Shown: positions 16,801 through 26,098, counted from the stretch's first letter. The stretch: DNA of 64,000 bases from Eleftheria terrae (GCF_030419005.1 NZ_CP106951.1:3038001-3102000); one strand, 5' to 3'. Program-made: numbers and translations. The notes: a model not told the origin generated them from the letters alone.

Positions 16801-17672
16801 GCGTATGAGGCGTACTCACGTCCGGCGTTGCTCAAGCCGCTGCACAGGTCACCTAGTTCGGCAAGCTCATCGAGTCCTGTTAGTTGTGCCACGGCACGAG
16901 TGAGAGCGCCATCACCATCCTTGTCTGTTAGACGCAAGGACGACAGTGCAACCGGCATTGCTATGCCAGTGTTTAGGAAGACATCGTGCACTTTGAGCGC
17001 CGGGGCCCATGACTCGTGCACCTTCCCCCCCCGCAATGCTCGCGAGATGACGGCGTTCTCACCAGTCAACTCGTCGGCAAATGTGACTCTTACCTCTACC
17101 TCGGGACTTCCAGCAATCGCCTCAGCGCTATCGGGATAGCAGGCTAACGGAGGCCACGTTCCAATCTTCTCGTCTTGCGAATCGAGCACAGGTGCATGGA
17201 CGTGAGCTGGGGTCGTTGCTTCATCCCGTGGCCGATACCCGGTGCAGGCCCACACCACTGCTCCAAGCAGAGAAGACTTGCCACTCCCATTCGCGCCGTC
17301 GAGCAGCCAGCTCGCGCCGTTGACCGACCAGGTGAATGAAGGCCCGCCCCAGACGTTCAGGCCACCGAAGTTTGTGGTCTGAATCTCAGCGATGCGCCAG
17401 ATGCGCGGTTGCTCTGCCTCGCCGGTCTCCTGAGGCCCTTGGTCGGCCGCCGGATCATCTCCGTGGTCGTACGCGGCCCACAGCCCTTCGATGAAGTCTG
17501 TCTGCAGGTCCTTGGCATCCCGAACGTCTGAGCGCCTAAGAAAGTCGTAGATGCGGCGGGAGTTCGGTGTCTTTAGGACAACCTCTCCGTTCTTCCCGTT
17601 GGCCTCAAGGAAATGGATTGCCTCGCCCTTGAGCAAGGACCTTTCGATACTGACCCTGGTAAGACGCGGCAT
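13815..17672 (-). CDS. SMC/Rad50-like ATPase with zinc hook fused to two LexA/S24-like domains
   Basis: A 1285-residue protein. After an N-terminal extension (1-90) come an SMC/RecN-type ATPase head start with Walker A GANGSGKSS (126-134), a coiled-coil arm, a zinc-hook-like CPLC (460-463), a returning coiled coil, a degenerate signature segment (about 756-775), Walker B PVWLFDDPQ (787-795) and an H-loop IATHDE (His827). The remainder, about 850-1285, is not part of known SMC heads. A helical linker leads to two tandem domains that read like S24/LexA peptidases: near 1063-1150 (Ser1067 before LEPVARPGDILLV; Lys replaced by Arg1104) and near 1181-1281 (Ser1189 in NGQSAQPL, Lys1232 in YFKRLR). 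It stands alone upstream of the H-NS-like gene (175-bp gap). A role in DNA damage sensing or anti-phage defence is inferred; the domain reading is by eye. Confidence 0.82.
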   Translation of the reverse strand: MPRLTRVSIERSLLKGEAIHFLEANGKNGEVVLKTPNSRRIYDFLRRSDVRDAKDLQTDFIEGLWAAYDHGDDPAADQGPQETGEAEQPRIWRIAEIQTTNFGGLNVWGGPSFTWSVNGASWLLDGANGSGKSSLLGAVVWACTGYRPRDEATTPAHVHAPVLDSQDEKIGTWPPLACYPDSAEAIAGSPEVEVRVTFADELTGENAVISRALRGGKVHESWAPALKVHDVFLNTGIAMPVALSSLRLTDKDGDGALTRAVAQLTGLDELAELGDLCSGLSNAGREYASYAKKAGLAQKESSFREKLTSAAKELAQIGEVLPNFHPSDALGKSGPMVKLGIQLKDVAAHHASTLASDLADGTETSSTESQRAIIVALTAVASKLDAGLQSVAFWKDLSELANALTPEVCISIRGALLAAETELAEALGSHERQKNDTRFRMKAAAAEWHVRHREGDILECPLCSQRLDLLPALQQELQSLKTAGTVAQLTLQQSVTQIRETLLTALPDSVEEFVRDHDIQEPRLVMCESFREVFGSGAKHGRLLTKLCQLVNEALESAPPDELLIAAGPVMKFAAIEHKQLVSLFRKIEWCLDLQQWHHATAARWEAWWSALDAGPATEPLQHNPSELRAASRAESLRQHVARLSKAMDSAKPYAQAAEYLRDAVKLGREISGIQGEHERRAKVIEAIQPLKLLTTLSQAVARQAIGDLSGRIRRILEDMHVSERFHYRTAKLQKREGLVVRGSFDGDLQVDATLIANTSWLRSALWAFIFALREEAVEQYGGDPLPVWLFDDPQTTFDLAHRYNWASYVASLQKTAPAAQVIIATHDETFAARLRQSELHAREGLIKGASPDSGALAVLEGSSVDRCWKVADANRSSTKAAVDYLVDARTYLEGMLRAMLAGQGGDIGGFSITQLRKRMEELGRQGRAPWDKQCFSELAQILKKTAIDYLNEAHHATRAQLTYAEAKGFNVIWPNLFKVLNQCYRDIRDYRLLHGMPSAFHLSEPAIDFPEGFSEVVKRKSLSLLGRASAFSRGISEGSLTYEPYDDMPRPEVRLAQHSAYRLAASTLEPVARPGDILLVHNLSEPQSKALVVAIAEQKILARRFVVSDASSNVAVLTANALDPVEIASPVVARRESIKLRRVVGVLFDRAHSVTPSMDREVTACAGEAEVQAILTRCAGLVEVNGQSAQPLALDGQHILVGAQVKNRTELGRLDGLPVIALDSDQRRYFKRLRLVSGGLVILESLDGGGDYPPEVMWEPGNEGKRVIEEVWEVLGVLFERPDQ

Positions 17673-18815
17673 TCGATTCTGGCCAGGAAAAAGAGACGAA
17701 TCAGACGCAGAGACATCTCACGTCCGCGACAAACCTGGCACCTTTCGAATGCCTTTTGTAGCACTAGTAGCGAGTCTTCTCCTACCCGTAGCGGGCGCGA
17801 CTGCCGTGATACTTTTCACGCGACCTCGACTTGTCGCCTTTTGATGCGGTAACGCCCTGGGCTGAGGCGGGAACTGCACGGAGCACGTCATGTCGCCCCG
17901 CGGGTAGTAGGCGCCGCCACGTCGTGCCCCTAGCCCGGCCCCAACAGTACAACCACAAAGTCGCCGGTTGACAGCAAATCGCAGCTGGGCAGGCACCACT
18001 GAGCAGTCTCTGTGCGGTCGCGCGCAGGTCTGCGGTGCTTAACGTCAATTTCTGGGCTGTCGTGACACCGCTCACTTTGTACGTCACCCGAATGCCTTCG
18101 CGGTATGACGAAGACCACAAGTTTGACCGGCTGCCGGGCAGGTGACGAGGGCGTGATCGGGTTCGCGCACCGTCTCTGCTCATCCAAGACGGTCAGACAA
18201 CCGCTCTATTCGACGCTCGCACAAGTCCGCGTCAGCAAAGGACTTTTGCGTGTGCCAACTAGAAAAAGCAGCCTCTTTTTTAGAGAAGAGAGAGCAGGAC
18301 AGAATCGAACTGTGCCGAAAATTGGGCCAAAGTAGCGGACCCGTGGCACAGGCAGAACGGCCCGGCAGCCCGCATTGGCGCGGGAAACGCCCAAACGAAA
18401 ACGCCCAACCGAGACCGGCTGGGCGCTGAATTTTGGTGGAGCGAGTATGACGTAAAACCAACTGTCCTGTCAAGCTTCGGCTCCCATGCGTCCTCCACTC
18501 GACCAGATCCGCGATTCACGGGCTCGACTGGGCCAACACCCGCACGCAGACGGTTGGCGGATTCGCTCGTCTGCTGTGCAAGGCAATCACTGTAGCACCT
18601 TTAGGACCACCACGGCACCTGCTACGGCGTTTACCACAACGGAGTTGAAGGAAAACGGCACGCTAGGCGCCACAAAGAGTCCTTCAAGAACCCCATCGCT
18701 CGTCAGGATAACGGGCTGCTATAACGCAGGAGCCATCTGAATTTTTATGTGCGCACCAGCGGCTGATGGCCGACGACAACGAAACAACAGCGCCTGATAG
18801 CCGAGGCAAAACACA
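17673..18815. other. 1.14-kb region with no clear gene
   Basis: No frame on either strand has recognisable domains or a sensible start. The region must contain the promoter of the SMC-like gene (near 17673-17900). It also holds a strong minus-strand terminator (18391-18425) directly preceded by a tRNA-like CTCCACCA 3' end, described separately. A short hydrophobic stretch can be read on the plus strand near 17745-17844, but it begins inside the SMC gene frame and was not called. Confidence 0.4.
18391..18425 (-). terminator. Rho-independent terminator, minus strand
   Basis: On the minus strand CGCCCAGCCG, loop GTCT, CGGTTGGGCG (one G-T pair) is followed by TTTTCGTTT. This is a good intrinsic terminator. 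On the upstream side (higher coordinates) the sequence GCTCCACCA ends a few bases before the stem, an arrangement typical of tRNA or tmRNA 3' ends. The nearest minus-strand coding gene upstream (18816-19238) ends about 390 bp away. Confidence 0.7.
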
Positions 18816-19238
18816 TCAACCATTCTTCTTAGGGAAGATCGGCGGAACGTGCATTGGATCGTTGACGCTCCCATAACGCCCGTAAACCGAAAATGCATCG
18901 GTCAGCGCTGAAGTCACCGCATTCCAAATCGATGGATCTGGCTCGTCGCCCTTATCGAAATTGACTGGCATTTCACGAGACGACGTTGGCCTCCAGAGTC
19001 CGTAAAGATGCCCTTCAAAAAGAAAAAAATATGCACACTCCTGGGGACCCGGAGCAACCTTAGGCGCGCGGACCAAATAGCTATTTATCTCTCGATCAAC
19101 GGCCCACGTCAGGTCAAAGGTGTTCTCAAAAAATCCCCCACGCGCCTGAAGGCGCCGAAGCTTTTTGGGGTCCGCCCCTGCGTCAGCAGTGATTCTCTCT
19201 TTGCCAGCCTCTTCAACTGTTTGAAGTATGTACGTCAT
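18816..19238 (-). CDS. Hypothetical protein, 140 residues
   Basis: The start is well supported: ATG 19238 follows AAGGAGAAGCG. The product is soluble, with an aromatic-rich middle (ENTFDLTWAVDREINSYLVRAP; CAYFFLFEGHLYGLWRP) and an FxVYGRYGS segment near the C-terminus. It is somewhat AT-richer than its neighbours. This small, soluble, aromatic type of protein is common among immunity proteins and toxin-linked orphans, but I do not recognise a family. It is last in a loose minus-strand series behind the type I secretion genes. Confidence 0.65.
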   Translation of the reverse strand: MTYILQTVEEAGKERITADAGADPKKLRRLQARGGFFENTFDLTWAVDREINSYLVRAPKVAPGPQECAYFFLFEGHLYGLWRPTSSREMPVNFDKGDEPDPSIWNAVTSALTDAFSVYGRYGSVNDPMHVPPIFPKKNG

Positions 19239-19507
19239 CGCTTCTCCTTCAACGGCAGGCGCTCTACTTATCCATCGCCGTTCGGCAAATCTAATGCTCG
19301 AGAAGCAAACGGATCAACAACATCAGCGTTCATTGTCAACCAATCGCCCGATTCATCATGGCTGCAGTGATGCACAGCATCGCTGCAGGGACATCGTGCG
19401 CGATGTAAGAGCGGCTCAAAATGGTCCGGGCTTCGCATGATCAGACAAATGTAGGATCAGCTTTCGACGATGTCGAGCAAGGGCGGGCGCTGCCCGAAGG
19501 CGGCATG

Positions 19508-19969
19508 CTATCGGCGAGCCCAGATAAGGGTGGCCAGCAGTCCGCAAATCATGCCCGGCAACAACGTGATGCCGTAGTCTCTTTCAATCAGCACCATCGC
19601 ACACTCGCTCAAGCGGGCTATGCGTTGAACGCTCGAACACGTTGTCATACCGGTGATCAAATAGCCGGCTGCGGCCCCGACTACCGGCCCTAGAAGGATA
19701 GTAAACCACTCAGTCGAGACAAGCGACTGAGGTCCCGATTGCTCCTGGAGTCTCGCAAGTGCGGCAAACGTGAAGGAAAAGAGGACCCAGCACATTGCGG
19801 CAAGCACCGAGCCAATGAGATATAAAACCGGAAGAATTCCCGCTTTGATGGCACCTGCTGCGTCGCTAGTCGAGAACAGGGCGACCAGAGGTCCGACGAC
19901 GACAAATAGCACCAGCGCCCGCTTCGAGTAGACGAGCTGTCTGGCAAGAGGGAGAAGCAATGCGCTCAT
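19508..19969 (-). CDS. Hypothetical membrane protein, four predicted helices
   Basis: A 153-residue hydrophobic protein starting at ATG 19969 with GGGAGTG just upstream. Membrane helices are expected near residues 18-36 (LVLFVVVGPLVALF), 44-72 (AGILPVLYLIGSVLAAMCWVL), 88-108 (FTILLGPVVGAAAGYLITG) and 133-150 (LLPGMICGLLATLIW). No transport or enzyme motif is visible. It lies on the same strand as the genes around it, without overlap. Confidence 0.6.
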   Translation of the reverse strand: MSALLLPLARQLVYSKRALVLFVVVGPLVALFSTSDAAGAIKAGILPVLYLIGSVLAAMCWVLFSFTFAALARLQEQSGPQSLVSTEWFTILLGPVVGAAAGYLITGMTTCSSVQRIARLSECAMVLIERDYGITLLPGMICGLLATLIWARR

Positions 19970-20160
19970 ATAGTCACTCCCGCTACCCGCAACTTAAAGT
20001 AGCACATTGGGGCTTCAACAGTTCGTACACCTACGTGCGGAAATCTTTTTAGAACCGTTGTTATTTTTCTGCTGAGCTGAAACTTGCGGCGCGCTTCCAT
20101 CAGCCGATCTACATTACCATATCAAAAATGTGAGCAGGAGCCGCGACCACGTCGCTCCGC

Positions 20161-21033
20161 TCACGAAAGAGCTGGTTCAACTTTAAAACTCATCATAAGC
20201 CGACGAACAGATTCTTGAATCTGCCGCCACTCAGATAAGAGCCCGCGTCGATACATGATGTACACCTGCGCGCCGGCCTCCGGCTCTAGACTGAAGATGT
20301 GCTGACACGGGGCTGCAGCGTGCGGCCGGTTGCTACATTCGATATAAGTTCGGACGTGTTGCGACGAATCGCGATACACGAACAAGTCTTTGGCACTCGG
20401 ATCCTCACGATACGGGCGCCCACTGTGCGAATCGAAACCCGATGGAGCATATGCTGCTAGACCGTGCTCCTTTTTCGTCAATGCCTCGTAGCGCTCGTAT
20501 TCCAGCCGCTCCTTCTTCGTTGCCAAGCGAGATGCCAAGATTCGGTCCAAAAAACCATCGCCCGGATAGTAGCTACCAGTATTGATTCCCACACCGATCC
20601 AAAGCGTGCTGCCGATACTACGGCTGCGCTGATCTCGGCGGAGTTCAACCGTTGACGTGCCTGCCATGTCGGGATAACGAACGTCAAAACCGAAGCTGCG
20701 CAGCTTTGACCGACTCGTTCTCACTGCAGGATCACCTTTAACGCGCTGACCCCACCCGGGATCCCCGTCATACTCAACGTAACCAGCGAAATGTGCCGGT
20801 ATTTTCACAGGAATGCCACCAAGGTCTCCTACGACATCCTTGCTCGACAGGGCGGACGCCACCATCTCTGGTGGAAAAAGAGGGGGCAACTGTTGGATTG
20901 TTGATTTATGCCAAAACCAGGCAACTGAGGACGCAACACCTACGAGGGCTGCGAACCCGATCAGTCGCAAGATAATTTTTCCGTACACGGGAGGCGGTTC
21001 AACCATATCTTCAAAACCTAATATAGCAGTCAT
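20161..21033 (-). CDS. Membrane-anchored hypothetical protein, copy 1 (HlyD-side)
   Basis: A 290-residue protein with a short cytoplasmic N-terminus, one membrane helix (about 22-42, LRLIGFAALVGVASSVAWFW) and a beta-rich exported domain. Near the C-terminus come an ECSN-x-PHAAAPCQHIF pair of cysteines and LSEWRQIQESVRRLMMSFKV. The last ~110 residues resemble the equivalent part of the protein at 35058-35861, down to spacing of the cysteines and the L-S-x-W ending. It follows the secreted protein at 21562-22371. Function unknown; such one-helix proteins next to toxin loci often prove to be immunity proteins, but that is a guess. Confidence 0.7.
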   Translation of the reverse strand: MTAILGFEDMVEPPPVYGKIILRLIGFAALVGVASSVAWFWHKSTIQQLPPLFPPEMVASALSSKDVVGDLGGIPVKIPAHFAGYVEYDGDPGWGQRVKGDPAVRTSRSKLRSFGFDVRYPDMAGTSTVELRRDQRSRSIGSTLWIGVGINTGSYYPGDGFLDRILASRLATKKERLEYERYEALTKKEHGLAAYAPSGFDSHSGRPYREDPSAKDLFVYRDSSQHVRTYIECSNRPHAAAPCQHIFSLEPEAGAQVYIMYRRGLLSEWRQIQESVRRLMMSFKVEPALS

Positions 21034-21561
21034 TCGCTGGTGCCGAGCCGCCCGCAGCTACGCCGGTCGCGCTTACGCCGGGAGCGGGACGGGCGGCGTC
21101 ACCCACGTCTGACCAAACAGCTGTTACATCAGATGGAGCAACCGAAGGCTGCGGCCACGCGCGTCGCTGCTCTCGCGACTGCCGCTCCAGCAGCGCCAGC
21201 GACCGCCGCTTTGGCTCTTCCACTGCCTCCCGCGGTGCCGCCGCAACCCCTCGGTCAGCAAACCTTCTCCTACGCCGACCTATCGGTCCGCCTGCCGTCC
21301 CCCAGTTCGGCGGCCGTCGATGGCTATTTAGCGGCCCTTCCCTACTGCGGTAGGCAAGAAGTCGCGGCGGAGTCGCTACTGGATGCAAGCGCCATTGCAG
21401 CAGCACTCGTCCTGTGGGTCATCCTCGAACCCAAACTCACCGAAACCGCCGCCGCATCGGTCGACTGAGACAACGCGCAGCCTCCTGTGCTCGCGGCATA
21501 GTTCATGTTCTCAGTCACAGCCCTTTGGGGCTTGCGACCGGCCGCTGCAGCGCTCACCGGA
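21034..21561. other. About 530 bp of GC-rich non-coding sequence
   Basis: A plus-strand frame covering 21040-21468 is alanine/proline-rich without domain character, and minus-strand frames here overlap it. I see no convincing gene. It may carry the promoter of 20161-21033. Confidence 0.35.
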
Positions 21562-22371
21562 TCAAGGCGTGACAGTCCGCCCGTCGCCGGCGCGCGCTGG
21601 AAGCGGGCTTGGTTCAATCAGGCCCTGCACAAGACGGCGGAGTTCTCGATCGGCTTCGATGTAATGATTCGGCTGGCAATCGGGAGGCAAGTCCGGGCCG
21701 CGAGGCCGGCAAGGCCGAGCCCGGTAGGCCACGGCGAGCGCAGCATCCCAACGATAGAAGGCGACCGGCCCGAAGTTGCCGATCATCGGATAGCCATGGG
21801 TGCCGACAATGAAGAACGGCGCGCCGTCCGGCGCGCGGTAGAAGTCCGGATCGAAGCGCAGGCTCGCCGTCCAATCGTCCGGCCCCATTTCGCGCATCAT
21901 GGCGGCCGTACTGCACGTGGTCCAGTGGGGACCTCGACGGCAGCTTGATTCATGAGGCAGGAAGTCCGTGCGCAGCTCGCGTATAAGGTTCGAGCGGGTA
22001 TCGAGCAGTGCAATGGTCCGGCGCTCGCGGAGCGGAAGCTCGGCAGGACCGAAGACGCGGAGCTCGTAAACGCGCAGCGGCTCGGCGCTGCATGCCTCAA
22101 GCGTTTCACCGTGCAGGTCCTCGAAACCGTCACCAACCCGCAACCGCACTGCCCAGCGTTCGGCGGCAATACGTACACGGTGACCGCCGATCTCGAAGTA
22201 CAGGTCGCCGCCGGACGGGCAGACGATCTGGGGACCCCGATCGCCGAGCGGCACTGCCCGCGTCGGAGCACCGTTGGCCGTTCCGGCCACGACAAAGGAC
22301 GCTGCGAGCATGCAGCCGTTCAACGCCGCGCGCCAACGTCTGCGTGCTGCCGATGGTGCGGTCGATTTCAT
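21562..22371 (-). CDS. Secreted protein of unknown function, copy B
   Basis: A 269-residue protein with a Sec signal peptide (basic start, hydrophobic ALNGCMLAASFVVAGTANGA, cleavage near residue 33). Six or more cysteines follow, which suggests disulphides in the periplasm, and the motif FDPDFYRAPDGAPFFIVG leads to GYPMIGNFGPVAFYRWDAAL. ATG 22371 aligns with its paralogue at 33459-34268, to which it is very similar over the full length. It lies 51 bp behind the HlyD gene, so it is probably co-transcribed with the secretion genes. Possibly an accessory or protective factor for the RTX protein (inference). Confidence 0.78.
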   Translation of the reverse strand: MKSTAPSAARRRWRAALNGCMLAASFVVAGTANGAPTRAVPLGDRGPQIVCPSGGDLYFEIGGHRVRIAAERWAVRLRVGDGFEDLHGETLEACSAEPLRVYELRVFGPAELPLRERRTIALLDTRSNLIRELRTDFLPHESSCRRGPHWTTCSTAAMMREMGPDDWTASLRFDPDFYRAPDGAPFFIVGTHGYPMIGNFGPVAFYRWDAALAVAYRARPCRPRGPDLPPDCQPNHYIEADRELRRLVQGLIEPSPLPARAGDGRTVTP

Positions 22372-22421
22372 TCGCACGGCCCCTCCCGTTGCACGCCGAT
22401 TCGCCTTCGTATCACTGTGCC

Positions 22422-23891
22422 TTATCTTTCGCGGAGGCTCTCTCCAACGTGCCGCTGGACGGGCGACAGCAGGTACTCGATGACCCTGCGCCTGCCGGTC
22501 TTGATCTCCGCTGTTAAAGCCATCCCCGGCGACAGGCGGACCAGCTTGCCATCCACCAGAATGGTGGACTGCTGGAGCTTCAGCGTCGCCGGAAAGATCG
22601 CCCCTCGTTTCTCGTCCTCCACGGCATCCGCCGTCACCCAGCTCACCTCCGCCGGCACGGTCCCGTATTTCGTGAAATTGAAAGTCTCCAGCTTCACCTC
22701 CGCCAGCTGGCCGGCGTTCACAAACCCGATGTCCTTGTTGTCTATCACCACCTCGGCGGTCACCTGTGCCTCGTGCGGCACGATGACCATCAGCGGTTGC
22801 GCCTCGGTGGCCACGCCGCCCGCGGTGTGCACCGCGAGTTGCTGAACCGTACCGGCGACGGGTGCCGTCAACTGGGTCAGCCGGGTGCGCTGCTGCGCCT
22901 TGGCGCGCTCCTGGGTCAGCTGCTTGAGCTTCAGCGTCGCGTCGCTCTGGCGGTCGCTCAGCGTTCGCCGGGTCTCCGCCAGGTAGGCGGCCCGCGTGTT
23001 GTGCGTCTCGGCGAGCGCCGCCCGAGCCTCGGCCAGGCGGGCCACCTGGGTCGCGAGGTCACGCTCCAGTTCGATACGCTCTCGGGTGCGGTCCTGGTTC
23101 GCATGGCCGGCCACGAACCCCTGGTCCGCCAACGCCTTGAAGTCCGCCTCGCGCTGACGCACCAGCGGCAGGGTCGCGTTCAGCTTGGCGACGCTGGCCT
23201 CCACCGTCGCGATCTCCGCATTTCGCCGGCTCTGCTCGGCATCCAGCTTGGCCAGCTTGGCTCGGATGTCGCTCCACTCGGCATCCAACTGTGCCTCGGC
23301 GCTACTGCGGTCGAAGGTGTCCGACGGCGTCGCGGACAGTCGCGGGATGCTGCCGTGGCCCTCCATCGCCTTGAGGAGCGCCTGACTGCGAGCCGCCTCA
23401 CTGCTTGCGGATTGCAGCTGCTGCTCCACGCTCGACTGGTCGGCCGATGCGATGGTTGCGTCGAGTTCCACCAGCACCTGACCGGCTTCGACTTGGTCGC
23501 CGTCCTTCACCAGGATCCGCTTGATCACGCTGGTCTCCAGCGGCTGGATCACCTTGGTGCGGTCGCTCACCACAATCCGTCCCTGAGCAACGGCCACAAT
23601 GTCGATCTCGCCCACGATGGACCACACCAGGGCGATGAGGAACAAGGCGCAGATGACGAAGGCCGTGCGCCGCGGCGCCGGGTGCACCGGGGTCTCCTGC
23701 AGGCTCAGCGCCGCCGGCAGAAAGGCCGCCTCGTCCGCCAGCCGCCGTGGGCCGGCCAATTCATGCCGCACGGCCCATGCGGCCTGGAAGACGGCCTTGT
23801 AGCGCGCGAACAGCTCCGCAACGGGATGCCGAGGAACGGACGGCGCTGGCGTGGTGGCGGTGGTGGTCGTAGTGGCGGTGGTGGTACTCAT
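22422..23891 (-). CDS. HlyD-type periplasmic adaptor of a type I secretion system
   Basis: A 489-residue membrane fusion protein. After a Thr/Pro-rich start comes one membrane helix (about 70-90, FVICALFLIALVWSIVGEID), a lipoyl half-motif (AQGRIVVSDRTKVIQPLE; VKRILVKDGDQVEAGQVL), a long coiled-coil hairpin, and the returning lipoyl and beta-barrel region (LTAPVAGTVQQLAVHTAGGV; GFVNAGQLAEVKLETFNFTKYG). The ATG overlaps the stop of the ABC gene (ATGA) and GGGAGGT precedes it, so the two are translationally coupled. It would connect the inner-membrane exporter to a TolC-like channel, which is not encoded here. Confidence 0.95.
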   Translation of the reverse strand: MSTTTATTTTTATTPAPSVPRHPVAELFARYKAVFQAAWAVRHELAGPRRLADEAAFLPAALSLQETPVHPAPRRTAFVICALFLIALVWSIVGEIDIVAVAQGRIVVSDRTKVIQPLETSVIKRILVKDGDQVEAGQVLVELDATIASADQSSVEQQLQSASSEAARSQALLKAMEGHGSIPRLSATPSDTFDRSSAEAQLDAEWSDIRAKLAKLDAEQSRRNAEIATVEASVAKLNATLPLVRQREADFKALADQGFVAGHANQDRTRERIELERDLATQVARLAEARAALAETHNTRAAYLAETRRTLSDRQSDATLKLKQLTQERAKAQQRTRLTQLTAPVAGTVQQLAVHTAGGVATEAQPLMVIVPHEAQVTAEVVIDNKDIGFVNAGQLAEVKLETFNFTKYGTVPAEVSWVTADAVEDEKRGAIFPATLKLQQSTILVDGKLVRLSPGMALTAEIKTGRRRVIEYLLSPVQRHVGESLRER

Positions 23892-26098
23892 GCTGCACCT
23901 CCCTGGCCGCCCTGCATGCGCCAAAGATGCGCGTACAGGCCCTTGTCCTTGGCGATCAGCTGATCATGCGGCCCCATCTCCACGATGCGTCCCTTGTCCA
24001 TCACCACAATCCGGTGGGCATGCCGCACCGCGCTCAGCCGGTGCGCGATGATCAACACCGTGCGGCCCTTGCAGATCGCGGCCATGTTGCGCTGCACGAT
24101 CGCCTCGCTCTCGTAGTCCAACGCACTCGTCGCTTCGTCAAAGATCAGGATGCGGGGGCTGTTGAACAGCGCACGGGCAATCGCGATGCGCTGGCGCTGC
24201 CCGCCCGAGAGGCTGGCGCCTTGCTCCCCCACGACGGTGTCGTAGCCTTCCGGCAGCTCGCTGATGAAGTCATGCGCGCCGGCCAGCTGGGCCGCCCGCA
24301 CCACCGCCTCGATCGGAGCGGCGGGATCGATGATGGCGATGTTCTCCCGCACGCTGCGGTTGAACAGCAGGTTCTCCTGCAGCACCACCCCCACCTGGCG
24401 GCGCAGCTGAGCGGCGTCGATCAGGCTGATGTCGATGCCGTCCACCAGCAGCCGGCCTTGCTCCGGCGTGTACAGCCGCTGCACCAGCTTGGTCAGCGTG
24501 CTCTTGCCCGATCCCGAGCGGCCGACGATGCCGATCACCTCGCCCGGCCGGATGTCCAGCGTGATGCCGTTGAGCACCGGAGCGGCCTCAGGCCGGTAGC
24601 GGAAGACCACCTGGTCCAGCGTCACCCGGCCCTTCACCGGCGGCAACTGGGCCGCATTGGTCGGCGGCACCTCGGTGCGGGTGTTGAGGATGTCGCCCAG
24701 CCGCGCCATCGAAATGCCCGTTTGCTGGAAGTCCGTCCACATCTGCGCCATGCGCATGATGGGCTGCGCCACCCGCTGGGCGAACATGTTGAAGGCCACG
24801 AACATGCCGACCGTCAGTTCGTTGTCCATCACCAGGTGAGCGCCATACCAGAGGGTGGCAGCGTTCACCAGCTTGCCGATCAGGTTCACGCCCTCGTTGG
24901 CAAAGCTCGCCAGCGTCTGCGTGCGAAAGCCCGCCGACACATAGGCCGCCAGCTGGTCGTCCCAGCGGCGGGCCATGGCCGGCTCCAGCGCGGTGGCCTT
25001 CACGGTCTGGATGGCGCTGACGGTTTCCACCAGCATCGACTGGTTCTCGGCGCCGCGGGCGAACTTCTCGTTGAGCCGGGCGCGCAGCACCGGCACCACC
25101 AGCAGGCTCAAGCCCACGTACAGCGGCACCGACAGCAGCACGATCAGCGTCAGCGGCACGCTGTAGGCGAACATCACCGCAATGAAGAGGGTCGAGAACA
25201 GCAGGTCCAGCACCAGGGTGAGTGCGTTGCCGGTGAGGAAGCTGCGGATGTTCTCCAACTCCCGGATGCGAGCCACCGAGTCACCCACGCGGCGAGCCTG
25301 GAAGTAGGCCAGCGGGAGCTGTACCAGGTGACGGAACAGTCGGGCGCCGAGCTCGACATCGATGCGGCTGGTGGTGTGGCTGAACACGTAGGTGCGCAGC
25401 GCGTTGAGCACGCTCTCGAACGTGACCACCACCAGCAGGCCGATGATCAGCACATCGAGCGTGGTCACGCCGCGGTGCACCAGCACCTTGTCCATGACCA
25501 CTTGGAAGAACAGCGGCGAGATGAGCGCAAAGAGCTGCAGGAACAACGAGATCAGCAGCACCTCGCCCAGCAGCTTGCGGTGCTTGATCAGGCTGGGGAT
25601 GAACCAACTGAAGTCGAACTTGGCCAGTGCACCGGTGAGCGAGGCGCGGCTGGTGATCAGGATCAGCTCGCCGGTCCATTGGGCGGCGAATACCTCCAGC
25701 GGCTCGATGGTGGGCCGACTGGCTTCGACGCTGGTGTCCTGGAACAGCACGCGCTGGCCGTCGCATTGGGCCAGCACCACCAGGCGGCCGTCCTTGAGCA
25801 GGGCCAGAGCGGGCAGGGCGGCCAGCGGAAGGCGTTCTGCGGTCGTGCGGCTTAGCTTGGCCTTGAGGCCGAGGTGCTTGGCAGCGAGCAGCAGGTCCTG
25901 CGTGCTCAGGGTTTCACTGGGAGCCTTGCCGAGCTGGTGGAGGAGGGCCGCTGGATCGGCAGCCACATGGTGCAGGCGAGCAATGAGACACAGGGCTTGC
26001 AGCCGAGCGAGGCCCGCACTCTCGGCTTGCTGCGGGTGCGACGCCATCATGGGCTCCGGCCGTTCTTGGCCCTCAATGAGCGCTACTTCTGCCGACAT
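23888..26098 (-). CDS. HlyB-type ABC exporter with C39-like domain, type I secretion
   Basis: A 736-residue half-transporter. An N-terminal C39-like domain (about 30-150) lacks the catalytic Cys of bacteriocin exporters, as in HlyB, and serves to bind unfolded RTX substrate. A six-helix membrane domain (about 160-440) and a nucleotide-binding domain follow: Walker [11 protein letters not shown]-loop VVLQEN, signature LSGGQRQR, Walker [13 protein letters not shown] and H-loop IAHRLS. ATG 26098 has GAGAG upstream; a GTG-like start further out (26152) is less likely. Its substrate is almost certainly the RTX protein encoded just before it. Confidence 0.95.
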   Translation of the reverse strand: MSAEVALIEGQERPEPMMASHPQQAESAGLARLQALCLIARLHHVAADPAALLHQLGKAPSETLSTQDLLLAAKHLGLKAKLSRTTAERLPLAALPALALLKDGRLVVLAQCDGQRVLFQDTSVEASRPTIEPLEVFAAQWTGELILITSRASLTGALAKFDFSWFIPSLIKHRKLLGEVLLISLFLQLFALISPLFFQVVMDKVLVHRGVTTLDVLIIGLLVVVTFESVLNALRTYVFSHTTSRIDVELGARLFRHLVQLPLAYFQARRVGDSVARIRELENIRSFLTGNALTLVLDLLFSTLFIAVMFAYSVPLTLIVLLSVPLYVGLSLLVVPVLRARLNEKFARGAENQSMLVETVSAIQTVKATALEPAMARRWDDQLAAYVSAGFRTQTLASFANEGVNLIGKLVNAATLWYGAHLVMDNELTVGMFVAFNMFAQRVAQPIMRMAQMWTDFQQTGISMARLGDILNTRTEVPPTNAAQLPPVKGRVTLDQVVFRYRPEAAPVLNGITLDIRPGEVIGIVGRSGSGKSTLTKLVQRLYTPEQGRLLVDGIDISLIDAAQLRRQVGVVLQENLLFNRSVRENIAIIDPAAPIEAVVRAAQLAGAHDFISELPEGYDTVVGEQGASLSGGQRQRIAIARALFNSPRILIFDEATSALDYESEAIVQRNMAAICKGRTVLIIAHRLSAVRHAHRIVVMDKGRIVEMGPHDQLIAKDKGLYAHLWRMQGGQGGAA

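Noticed and set aside
18301..18330. GTTCGATTC T-loop-like motif suggesting a tRNA
   Set aside because: No anticodon or acceptor arms could be paired in the correct positions, so no tRNA call was made; noted only as a possible scar.
22773..25855. Very long plus-strand frames opposite the HlyD and ABC genes
   Set aside because: Antisense shadows of high-GC coding DNA with histidine/glutamine-rich low-complexity translations; the minus-strand genes have full domain sets.
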